Shown here: positions 17,540-24,770 of the stretch, one piece after another | How positions within the stretch are numbered: the stretch's first letter is position 1 | How the letters are laid out: each line of letters opens with the position of its first letter | Assembly (NCBI RefSeq): GCF_030378205.1 | Contig: NZ_CP127385.1 | Location: 7,418,001-7,482,000 of the forward strand | Reading direction: 5' to 3' | Source of the DNA: Bradyrhizobium sp. NP1 | GTDB lineage: Bacteria > Pseudomonadota > Alphaproteobacteria > Rhizobiales > Xanthobacteraceae | Length of the DNA: 64,000 nt | Notes under the pieces: generated by a model | The model's database searches: none | Told to the model about the DNA's origin: nothing | The model's input: only the letters and a program-made list of their open reading frames with translations | Made by a program: the position numbers and the translations under genes

Positions 17540-17850
17540 AAGGAGCGATCCTTTGTCCGTTCGGGACGTTGTCGGGAGACGCACGCCCACCTTCCCGCGA
17601 CGCGCTTTGCGCCCGAGTGATGCAAATTTCTTGTCCCCCGGAAGATCAGAGGGCGCAGGGAAAGCCGGATGCGCGGTGCGCACCCGCAGCCTCGCGTGCA
17701 AAAAATGGAAAGCACACGAGTTAGTCACCACAGGTACGCCAAAACGATCCGGCCTTCCCTGCGCGAATGGTTTTAACGGTTTCCTTCGCGCTCTCCCCGG
17801 TGACCGGGCTCTCTTGCCACCGTCGCCTGCCGATCATCATCGGCAAGCTT
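17540..17850. repeat. Long structured intergenic repeat (Bradyrhizobiaceae type)
   Basis: About 300 bases with nested inverted arms: GCGCAGGGAAAGCCGGAT (17653-17670) against ATCCGGCCTTCCCTGCGC (17746-17763), with CGCGTGCAAAAAATGGAAAG and a short GTGCGCAC stem between. After the right arm comes ATGGTTTTAACGG and CGCTCTCCCCGGTGACCGGGC. From memory, this order of blocks is a multi-copy intergenic repeat in Bradyrhizobium and Rhodopseudomonas genomes. No coding potential. Function unknown; could be a non-autonomous mobile element or a structured RNA. Confidence 0.65.
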
Positions 17851-18181
17851 AGCGCCAGCGTCGGGGCGCCAAAGCTGTTGAGGAAATCGGCCGTGTGGCG
17901 AAGCCGCCTAGCCGGTTGCGACACTTCTCACGCCCGTTGCATGTCGCGGCCTGCCGCCAAAATGCAACGCGGTACAGCCTCGAATTGAGGAAACAGATCG
18001 AGGGAACGACATGCGAGAAAGTCGCCCTCACGTTTTTGTTCCGCTCCGCCACGGGGGCGATGTTCTTGGGCCATTGACAGCCCAGGTGGCAGGCGGTTAA
18101 TTCCGCAACATGGGGGTCCAGCGATCCCCCCACGAGGCGACATGCCCAAGTATCGCGTCCCGCTTTCCGCGGAGGCGCTGC
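17851..18181. other. Non-coding gap before the phosphatase-like gene
   Basis: About 330 bases with no supported gene. It holds the presumed promoter of the 18182-21607 operon and, at its end, the ribosome site GGAGG (18171-18175). No palindrome of the hairpin families was found here. Confidence 0.45.
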
Positions 18182-18817
18182 GTGTCCCGAAGAACCTTCT
18201 TCATTCTCGCCTTCGCAATTGTAGTCCTTGTCTGGCCGCCCGGGCACAGCACGAAGGCTGCCGCTCCCGACCGCAGCACAATCGTATTCGTCTGCCTCCA
18301 CGGCTCGGTGAAGAGCCAGATGGCCGCGGCCCACTTCAACAGGATCGCGCGTGAGCGTGGGCTACCCTTCGTCGCCGTCTCACGCGGCATAGAGGTTGAC
18401 GCATCGATCCCCACAACGATCAGGGACGGCTTGAGCCTGGACGGACTGGCTCCGGTCGACGATGTTCCGCGCCCGTTGACGGCGACCGAGGCGGTCGCCG
18501 CGACCAAGGTCGTCGCGTTCGATGCTGTTCCCGATGACAGGAGAGGAACGGCCGAGATCAACTACTGGTCCGACGTGCCGCCGGCCACGAAAGACTACAC
18601 CGCTGCCCGTGACGTCATCCTGCACAGCATCGACGATCTCATCCCAACGTTGGCGACGCTGCGGCCAGAGACGCTGCGAGGCACGGAAGGTCAACAATCC
18701 AATACTCATCGCGGCAACCGCGATCACTGGTCTGATCGCGTATCCGATCCTGCAACCGGGATGGGCGATGGTGCACTAATCGAGCAAAGGGGAACGGGGC
18801 GTGACCAACCGTTCTGA
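18182..18817 (+). CDS. Exported low-molecular-weight phosphatase / arsenate-reductase-like protein
   Basis: 211 residues from a GTG with GGAGG six bases upstream. The N-terminus is a signal peptide or anchor (RRTFFILAFAIVVLVWPPGH). The rest follows the low-molecular-weight tyrosine phosphatase fold: TIVFVCLHGSVKSQMAAAHF holds the active-site loop, but the C-x5-R signature reads C38-LHGSV-K44, so the phosphate-binding Arg is replaced by Lys. INYWSDVPPATKDYTAARDVI resembles the general-acid Asp region of ArsC-type members. Family members are normally cytoplasmic; export is unusual. The last ~40 residues (RGTEGQQSNTHRG...) look non-conserved and overlap the next gene by 17 bases. First gene of a four-gene operon with an ABC exporter. 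Reaction unknown. Confidence 0.75.
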   Translation: MSRRTFFILAFAIVVLVWPPGHSTKAAAPDRSTIVFVCLHGSVKSQMAAAHFNRIARERGLPFVAVSRGIEVDASIPTTIRDGLSLDGLAPVDDVPRPLTATEAVAATKVVAFDAVPDDRRGTAEINYWSDVPPATKDYTAARDVILHSIDDLIPTLATLRPETLRGTEGQQSNTHRGNRDHWSDRVSDPATGMGDGALIEQRGTGRDQPF

Positions 18818-19523
18818 CACCATGCTGCGCGTCGAGGATCTGACCAAGCGCTACGACGCCGAAGGGGCCGGCATTGACCACGTGACCTTCTCCGCCGTCC
18901 GGGGCGACGTGCTGGGCATCATCGGCCCGAACGGCGCAGGCAAGACGACCTTGCTGGAGGCCATTGCCGGGCTCCTTGCTGCGGATGCTGGACGCGTGCT
19001 TTGGCGCAGCGAGCCGTTGCCGACGTCGGCGCGCCGGCATGCACTGTTCTATCTTCCCGATGGCGTGCGGCCATATCCGGACCAATGGACGGCCCAGGTT
19101 ATCTGGTCGTTTGCGAGCGTGTATCGCCGCTCGCAAGCGGATGTCCGGGCGATCATTGCTGCGCTGGGATTAGAGCCGGTCCTTGCGAAACGCGTGCGTG
19201 AGCTATCGAAAGGCTACGGCCGCCGTCTCATGCTGGCGCTGGGCCTGCTTGCGCCGCACGACATGCTTCTGATGGACGAGCCGTTCGACGGCTTCGATCT
19301 TCGACAAACGCGCGACGTCATCGGCTTGCTCCGCGACCAGGCGGCCCACGGGCGAACGCTCATGCTCGCCATCCATCAGCTGGCCGATGCAGAGCGCGCC
19401 TGTGACCGCTTTGTCTTGCTCGCCGGAGGTCGGGTACGCGGCTTTGGCACGCTTGACGAGCTGCGCGCGCGCACCGCTTCGCCTGGCGGATCGCTGGAGG
19501 ACATTTTTCTTGCGCTCACGTAA
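18801..19523 (+). CDS. ABC transporter ATP-binding protein (ABC-2 exporter type)
   Basis: 240 residues starting at a GTG (AAAGGGGAACGGG upstream). Walker A GPNGAGKTT, signature degenerate as LSKGYGRRL (LSxGx), Walker B MLLMDEPFDG, H-loop AIHQLADAE. The sequence fits the NosF/CcmA/GldA-type ATPases that drive ABC-2 permeases. Overlaps the preceding gene by 17 bases and the following permease start by a few bases, so the genes are translationally coupled. Confidence 0.9.
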   Translation: MTNRSDTMLRVEDLTKRYDAEGAGIDHVTFSAVRGDVLGIIGPNGAGKTTLLEAIAGLLAADAGRVLWRSEPLPTSARRHALFYLPDGVRPYPDQWTAQVIWSFASVYRRSQADVRAIIAALGLEPVLAKRVRELSKGYGRRLMLALGLLAPHDMLLMDEPFDGFDLRQTRDVIGLLRDQAAHGRTLMLAIHQLADAERACDRFVLLAGGRVRGFGTLDELRARTASPGGSLEDIFLALT

Positions 19524-20904
19524 GACAGATCGCGTGCATTTGGCGCCGCTGCGGCCCCTCCTGGCGAAAGAGCTGGCAGAGATCGTCAGCGGCCGGGCAC
19601 TGTGGACCATGTTGCTGCTGGTCTGTCCGCTGGTCGGATACAGCTTTGTCCAGGCAGTCTCGCTCTACAGCGAGTCGAGCAGCGCCGCGCTGCAATCGCC
19701 GGCGATGGCGTCAGGACTGTCGCCGCTCGACGGCATCCTGGTTCCGACGTTCGGTGCGTTCTACGTCGCGGTCACGCTGCTATTCCCCTTCGTGGCGATC
19801 CGGGTGCTCGGCCAGGAGAAGGAATCCGGCTCGTTGCGCCTTCTGGTCCAACTCCCTTATCGGCCATCCACGCTCATTGTCGTGAAGCTGGTCGCCGTGC
19901 TTGCAGCATGGGGGGTGGTGAGCATTCCAGCGCTTTCCACCCTGGTGCTGTGGATGATGCTTGGCGGGCATCTGGCGCTTGCGGAAACGATCAATCTTCT
20001 GTTCGGTCACTTGCTTTACGGGCTCGTTGTCGGCGCCACCGCTCTGTTTGCGGCAACCATATCCGAAAGCGCGGCCACTGCGGCCATCCTCGCGCTCGCC
20101 GCAACCATCGGATCGTGGGTGATTGATTTCACATTCGCCGGCCGCTCCGGCTTGTCGGCGTGGATAGCGCAGATATCGCTGACCCAGACCCTGCGCGGTT
20201 TCGAGCAGGGGCTGTTTTCCGCCGGGCTCGTGCTGGGAATCACGGCTGTGATTTGCTCCCTCGTAGCGCTTTGCAGCGTGTGGCTGCCGCCCGGGACCCC
20301 GACACGGACCAAGCTTGTGCGATCAGTGCAGTGTGTGGTCGTTACCATCGTCGTACTCGGCGTTGCAATGCAGATAAAGACAACAGCCGACACCGCGGAA
20401 GACCGGCGGAATTCCTTTGCACCGGCGGACCAGCGCCTGCTCGCCACGCTTCGTCTGCCGCTTGCGATCATAGTCCATCTCGCTCCCGAGGATCCGCGTT
20501 ACATCGATTTGCGGCGCAATGTGCTCGCCAAGCTTGAGCGTGCGATGCCCAACGTGTCGATCGTGCTTTCGAGCAGCCATCAGGATTATGCCGGGAAAAC
20601 GGATGCCTATGGCGAGATCGAATACGCGTATGGCGGTCGAAACGATGTGAGCCGGTCGACCAGCCCGCGAGAAATCCTGCCGCTCGTCTATGCGCTCGCG
20701 GGGACCGAGCCGCCCAAGCCTGCGGCGGCCATGGACTATCCCGGTTATCCGCTGGTTACGAGTGCGGAGGCGACCCTGCTCTGGTTCTTCGGCGCCCTGC
20801 CGCTCTTGATCGCGCTCGTCTGGTGGCGAAGCCGTCGTCCGCCTCCGATCAGCCGCTACCCGTTCATGAAGGAGACCAACCATGCGGATCAGCAGCAGCA
20901 TTAA
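19510..20904 (+). CDS. ABC-2 type permease with a GldG-like extracytoplasmic domain
   Basis: 464 residues if started at TTG 19510 (GGAGG nine bases upstream, overlapping the ATPase end); GTG 19534 is the alternative. Residues ~20-280 hold about six membrane segments (WTMLLLVCPLVGYSFVQ, LVAVLAAWGVVSIPALSTLVL, LLYGLVVGATALFAATI and others) with the ABC-2 phrase VAIRVLGQEKESGSLRLLVQLP. Residues ~300-425 are soluble, after a further hydrophobic segment, and contain ADQRLLATLRLPLAIIVHLAPEDPRY and ALAGTEPP, resembling the GldG / auxiliary ABC domain normally encoded separately. A final membrane segment (ATLLWFFGALPLLIALVWW) follows. Thus it is like GldF and GldG fused in one protein. The cargo is unknown. 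The stop lies 23 bases inside the next gene. Confidence 0.8.
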   Translation: MRSRKTDRVHLAPLRPLLAKELAEIVSGRALWTMLLLVCPLVGYSFVQAVSLYSESSSAALQSPAMASGLSPLDGILVPTFGAFYVAVTLLFPFVAIRVLGQEKESGSLRLLVQLPYRPSTLIVVKLVAVLAAWGVVSIPALSTLVLWMMLGGHLALAETINLLFGHLLYGLVVGATALFAATISESAATAAILALAATIGSWVIDFTFAGRSGLSAWIAQISLTQTLRGFEQGLFSAGLVLGITAVICSLVALCSVWLPPGTPTRTKLVRSVQCVVVTIVVLGVAMQIKTTADTAEDRRNSFAPADQRLLATLRLPLAIIVHLAPEDPRYIDLRRNVLAKLERAMPNVSIVLSSSHQDYAGKTDAYGEIEYAYGGRNDVSRSTSPREILPLVYALAGTEPPKPAAAMDYPGYPLVTSAEATLLWFFGALPLLIALVWWRSRRPPPISRYPFMKETNHADQQQH

Positions 20905-21607
20905 AGCGGTTGTCGTATCGACGATCGGCTTCGCGGCATTATCCCTCCCGGGTCTTGCCGCCCCACCCACCACCTTCGATCTGGCCGACGAAACTGCCGG
21001 CGCGGAACCCAAGTCGTTCGTCCCGGTGGTCGGCTTCTGGCGCGTCGCGGATGACAATGGGAAAAAGGTGCTCGTCGTCGACGGCCGGCAGTGGAAGGAG
21101 GGGCAGTCCTCGGCCGGCATTGCCGACAAGGCGCGCACGCTCTATGGCGAGCGCTACGCGGAATTCCTCGATCGCGTGCAGGCCTATGCCTACTTCCCCT
21201 ATGTGGTCGCCCCCAACGTACAGAGCTTCACAGATGGCGAGATCACGGTTCGCTTCCAGGGATTATCGGGCCGCATCGATCAGGGCGCCGGCATCCTGTT
21301 CAATCTCAAGCAGAACGGCGACTATTTGACGATCCGCGCCAACTGCCTAGAGAACAATCTGGTGCTTTGGAAATTCGAGAACGGCAAGCGTTCGTCCGTC
21401 CACTGGGTGCGCAACACGCCGACCGCCACGCATCAGTGGCACGATCTCAAGGTTCGCATTACCGGCACCAAGGTCGAGGGCTATCTCGATGGCAAGCTCT
21501 ATCTTGAACACACGCTCGCTCAGCCTGTTTCTGGCCGCATCGGGCTATGGTCGAAAGCCGACAGCCACATGTACTTTTCCGATTATACGGTGACGGCCGC
21601 CAACTGA
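20882..21607 (+). CDS. Exported lectin-like (DUF1080/LamG-type) protein
   Basis: 241 residues, ATG with AAGGAG seven bases upstream, overlapping the permease end. Signal peptide cleaved near LAA-PPTTF. The body is an all-beta jelly-roll type: FWRVADDNGKKVLVVDGRQWKEG, then GEITVRFQGLSGRIDQGAGILFNLKQNGDYLTIRANCLENNLVLWKFENGKR, WHDLKVRITGTKVEGYLDGKLYLEHTL and SGRIGLWSKADSHMYFSDYTV. This order matches the DUF1080 (3-keto-disaccharide hydrolase)/concanavalin-like fold. Carbohydrate binding or cleavage is possible, not shown. Related by eye to the protein at 22946-23551. Last gene of the operon; a hairpin follows the stop. Confidence 0.8.
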   Translation: MRISSSIKAVVVSTIGFAALSLPGLAAPPTTFDLADETAGAEPKSFVPVVGFWRVADDNGKKVLVVDGRQWKEGQSSAGIADKARTLYGERYAEFLDRVQAYAYFPYVVAPNVQSFTDGEITVRFQGLSGRIDQGAGILFNLKQNGDYLTIRANCLENNLVLWKFENGKRSSVHWVRNTPTATHQWHDLKVRITGTKVEGYLDGKLYLEHTLAQPVSGRIGLWSKADSHMYFSDYTVTAAN

Positions 21608-21608
21608 C

Positions 21609-21643
21609 GCGGGGAGGCGGCGGCGCGTGCCGCAGATCCCCGC
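21609..21643. terminator. Two-tier hairpin after the lectin-like gene
   Basis: Outer stem GCGGGGA (21609-21615) / TCCCCGC (21637-21643), inner stem GCGGC / GCCGC with loop GCGT. It directly follows the stop codon and lies between convergent genes. Confidence 0.55.
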
Positions 21644-21725
21644 GATAGCCGCAGCCTTCTCACGATCTGCACGATGGCGAGATAGATACCGGGAGCTGCG
21701 CGACCCGGCTGGTCCTTGATGGCAT

Positions 21726-22949
21726 TTACGACGTCTCCTCCGGCGGCTTGATGTGGCGGAACGAGAACAGCAGCGCGAGGTCATAGGCGATCTTGAGCGC
21801 GCCGCAGATCACGAGCGGCAATCCTGAAAAGGTCGTCGTCAGAAGCGCGCCCGCAATCGCCGGGCTGATGGCGGAGGCCAGGCTGCGGGGGACCGCGGTC
21901 ACGCTCGCGGCGGCTGGCCGCTCGGCGGGTGTTACCACGGCCATGACGTAGGAGGTTCGCGTCGGAACATCCATTTGCGAGAGCGCCGCGCGGAGCAAGA
22001 GAAGGCCTAGCGCGACATAGAGATTGGGCGCGAAGGCCGCAAGGATCAGAAAGACGCTGGATGGAATATGCGTGAATACCATCGTGTTGACGAGCCCGAC
22101 GCGCTTCGCCAGCCACGCCGCCACGGGATAGGAAAAAGCACTGAGCGTGCTCGACCAGAAAAAGAAGAGCCCGGCCTGCGCGAGCGACAGATCGAAGCGC
22201 TGAAACAGCCACAGCGCCAGCAGCGATTGCACGACGAAGCCTCCCGCGAAGGCATCGACGCTGAACAGTATTGCCAGCTTGTAGACCGTTCTGCGTGAAG
22301 GCCCGAGCGGCGCATGGCTTTGCTGCTGCGCCTGCGTGGTCGGGAGCCGGCGGTAGAGGATTGCGCTCGCCACACCCAGCGCGGCGTAGAGATAGAACAT
22401 CAGGCGCAGCGCAGCCAGATTGGCGACGCCTGCCGCGGTCAGGAATTCAGGCAAGGACGAGGCAAGCGATCCTGCCGCGGCCGACAGCGCGCCGATCAGG
22501 CTGTAGCGCGCGAAGACGCGGGTGCGGTCCTGATCCGCAGCGCCGCGCGCGAGCATGGCATGTTCGAGCGGCACCAGGACGCCGAGATCGCCGGCAGAAG
22601 GATTGATCGTGCCGATGAATGCGACCACTGCAATCAGGACCAGGTGCCCGACATTGGGGAAGACCAATCCCGTCGCCGACATCAGCCCGGCACCCAGCAA
22701 CATCAGCAAACGGAGGTCGCGGCGGGGCGCAATCATGCCAACACCGAGCGTCAGTACGGCGGTTCCCAACAGCGAGGCGGTGGCAATGAGCCCGACCGCG
22801 ACGGCATCGTAGCCGAGCTCCGTCATGTAGGCGGGAAGGATGATGATCGCAAAGCCGTCGGCGAACCCGCGCAGCCCGCGGGCAACATAAAGCCTGATAA
22901 TGCTGACCCGCATCGTCTCCGTCCGGTCTTGCAATGCGACGTCTATCAC
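21726..22949 (-). CDS. MFS transporter
   Basis: 407 residues with about twelve membrane segments. GTG start overlapping the stop of the upstream gene (GTGA). Typical MFS turns are visible: ARGLRGFADGFAIIILPAYMTELGY in segment 1, MIAPRRDLRLLM in the first loop (the R-x-D-R-like motif), and a second half opening with RRTVYKLAILFSVDAFAGGFVVQS. The phrase QMDVPTRTSYVMAVVTPAERPAAAS is typical of one group of bacterial MFS efflux-like carriers. The substrate is unknown. It is co-transcribed with a lectin-like protein and converges on the phosphatase/ABC operon; MFS carriers sit beside ArsC-type genes in several arsenic clusters, but nothing else here supports arsenic. Confidence 0.88.
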   Translation of the reverse strand: MIDVALQDRTETMRVSIIRLYVARGLRGFADGFAIIILPAYMTELGYDAVAVGLIATASLLGTAVLTLGVGMIAPRRDLRLLMLLGAGLMSATGLVFPNVGHLVLIAVVAFIGTINPSAGDLGVLVPLEHAMLARGAADQDRTRVFARYSLIGALSAAAGSLASSLPEFLTAAGVANLAALRLMFYLYAALGVASAILYRRLPTTQAQQQSHAPLGPSRRTVYKLAILFSVDAFAGGFVVQSLLALWLFQRFDLSLAQAGLFFFWSSTLSAFSYPVAAWLAKRVGLVNTMVFTHIPSSVFLILAAFAPNLYVALGLLLLRAALSQMDVPTRTSYVMAVVTPAERPAAASVTAVPRSLASAISPAIAGALLTTTFSGLPLVICGALKIAYDLALLFSFRHIKPPEETS

Positions 22950-23551
22950 GGCAGCACCGTGATCCTGATCCGGTCAAAACGGGTAACGCTGTCCGCCTTG
23001 GTCCAGAGCGCGATCCCCCCGGCCTCGTCAAATGTTCCATCGGTCACGCTGAACAGCGCCTCGCCGTCATAGGAAACAGTGAAGCGGTCGCCTTCGGCCC
23101 GCAGCGAGAGGACGTGCCATTCGCGCAGCGTGACTTTCAGGTCCGAGCCGCCGAGCAGCTCGCGACGTCCGTTGACGACCCGATAGAAGCGCACATTGTC
23201 TTCCAGGGCGTTGGCCCGCGCCACGTAATAATTGTCCGGATCGGCCAACCGCACGGCGATGCCGCCGGCCTGGTCTACCTTGCCGGCGATGGCCTTGAAG
23301 CGAAGCGTAACCTCGATGTTGGCGGCCGACAGGCTGTCGTGGATCGCAAGCGGAAAGCGGTAGCCGCTTTGGTCCGTGCTGATCTGCTCGATCGCCCGTC
23401 CATCGTCTGCGCTTGGGTCCTCGGTCACGATCCATTCGCCTTCCTGTCCCTTGCCGGTCCTCGCAAAGTTAAATCCGCTCGGCGGCGATCCGAGCGCCAT
23501 TCGACCGATCACGATCATGGGCAACACTCCGGTTTCAGCGAACGATGACAC
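22946..23551 (-). CDS. Lectin-like (DUF1080/LamG-type) protein, paralogue of the 20882-21607 product
   Basis: 201 residues. It shares the order of blocks with the exported protein at 20882: IEVTLRFKAIAGKVDQAGGIAVRLADPDNYYVARANALEDNVRFYRVVNGRRE, then WHVLSLRAEGDRFTVSYDGEALFSV and AGGIALWTKADSVTRFDRI. The N-terminus (MSSFAETGVLPMIVIGRMALGSP) is only weakly hydrophobic, so export is uncertain. It is translationally coupled to the MFS gene (stop and start overlap). Start choice: the ATG at 23549-23551; a later ATG 33 bases in is possible. Confidence 0.78.
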   Translation of the reverse strand: MSSFAETGVLPMIVIGRMALGSPPSGFNFARTGKGQEGEWIVTEDPSADDGRAIEQISTDQSGYRFPLAIHDSLSAANIEVTLRFKAIAGKVDQAGGIAVRLADPDNYYVARANALEDNVRFYRVVNGRRELLGGSDLKVTLREWHVLSLRAEGDRFTVSYDGEALFSVTDGTFDEAGGIALWTKADSVTRFDRIRITVLP

Positions 23552-23784
23552 GCCGGCGCACGCGGCACGCTGGCCGCGGCAAGGCTCACAACAGGTCTGA
23601 CGGGGTGAGGAAACTCCGGCCTTGTTCCATCCACGCGCAAGCCCTCGAGAGATCGAGCATTGCGCAGAGCTTGGACAGCAAGCCGTCTGGCGGGGAGTCT
23701 GCGGTTTCCCCGATGCTTACGAGGATAAATCCACGGCGATGACGGCGCAAGCCCCGCGAGCCTGGTGCCACCTCAGCCGAGGGA

Positions 23785-23802
23785 GCGCTCCGCAAGGAGC
23801 GC
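23785..23802. terminator. Hairpin downstream of the binding-protein gene
   Basis: Perfect 7-bp stem GCGCTCC / GGAGCGC closed by a GCAA tetraloop, 29 bases after the stop of the minus-strand solute-binding protein gene. No T-run. Confidence 0.4.
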
Positions 23803-23831
23803 GTCTCGAAGGGCGAATAACGCGGAGCGCC

Positions 23832-24758
23832 CTAGTTGTTCGCGCCCGGCGAATCGTCGAGCGCCTTGAACGCCTCTTCGAGCTGCGGCGAGATCGCCAC
23901 GTTGAGCCGCTCCCCGGTCGGCAACCGCCTGACGAACCACTTGTCGTAGAGCGGCACCAGGTCGTGGTTGGAGCCGAGCTTGCGGAACGCGCGCTCGACC
24001 ACGGCGGAAAGCTGCGGCTCGCCCTTGCGGAACATGATGCCGTAGGGATCGTAGGACAGGTAGTCGCCGGTGACACGGAACCTGTCCTGCGACTTGTGCC
24101 GGGCGATCAATCCGTAGAGCAGGATGTCGTCGGTGGCGAAGGCATCGGCCTTGCCGTCGACCAGCGTCTGGTAGGACTGCTCATGGTCGGCCGCCGCGAT
24201 GATATTGAGGCCGAGCGAGAACTTCTTGTCGGCGCCATGGATCGCCTGCTCGTTGGTGGTGCCCTTGGTGACCACCACGGTCTTGCCCTTGAGGTCGGTG
24301 ATCCCGGAAACGTTCGCGGCCTTCGGCACCATCAGCTTGGTGCCGGCGACGAACATCAAGGGCGAGAACGCCACCTGCTTGGCGCGCTCGGAATTCGCCG
24401 TGGTCGATCCGCATTCGAGATCGATCTTCTTCTCGAGCACCGCCTGGATGCGGTCGTCGGAGGTGACCTTGACGTAGTCGATTTTGAGATTGGGATCGTC
24501 GACCTCGACGCCGATCTCGTCGACCACGGCCTCGCACAGTTCGAGGCTGTAACCGATCGGCCGGTTGGCCTGGTCGAGGAACGAGAACGGCGGCGAGCTC
24601 TCGCGATAGCCGAGCCGCACGACATGGCTGTTCTTGATCGCCGACAGCGTGGGGCTGAGCCCCTCGCCGCCTGTTGTCTGGGCCATGGCGGGCGATGCCA
24701 GCAGGCACGCCGCCAGCCACAATCCGACCGCCGATACCGGCCCTGAACGCCGAGGCAT
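23832..24758 (-). CDS. Amino-acid ABC-type solute-binding protein (glutamate/aspartate GltI-like)
   Basis: 308 residues with a signal peptide cleaved near AMA-QTTGGEG. Family 3 solute-binding fold: VVRLGYRESSPPFSFLD, GYSLELCEAVVDEIG, DLECGSTTANSERAKQVAFS, and LKGKTVVVTKGTT. These match the GltI/PEB1-like glutamate-aspartate group. No ABC permease or ATPase is nearby; the upstream co-directional gene, 12 bases away, is a dicarboxylate/amino-acid symporter. Either the binding protein serves permeases encoded elsewhere or it works with the symporter as a scavenging or sensing partner; the latter is speculation. Confidence 0.92.
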   Translation of the reverse strand: MPRRSGPVSAVGLWLAACLLASPAMAQTTGGEGLSPTLSAIKNSHVVRLGYRESSPPFSFLDQANRPIGYSLELCEAVVDEIGVEVDDPNLKIDYVKVTSDDRIQAVLEKKIDLECGSTTANSERAKQVAFSPLMFVAGTKLMVPKAANVSGITDLKGKTVVVTKGTTNEQAIHGADKKFSLGLNIIAAADHEQSYQTLVDGKADAFATDDILLYGLIARHKSQDRFRVTGDYLSYDPYGIMFRKGEPQLSAVVERAFRKLGSNHDLVPLYDKWFVRRLPTGERLNVAISPQLEEAFKALDDSPGANN

Positions 24759-24770
24759 GGTTCGCCTCCT

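Noticed and set aside
18182..23551. Arsenic resistance operon
   Set aside because: An ArsC-like fold next to an MFS carrier is suggestive, but the catalytic Arg is changed, the protein is exported, and no arsR, arsB or arsH is present.
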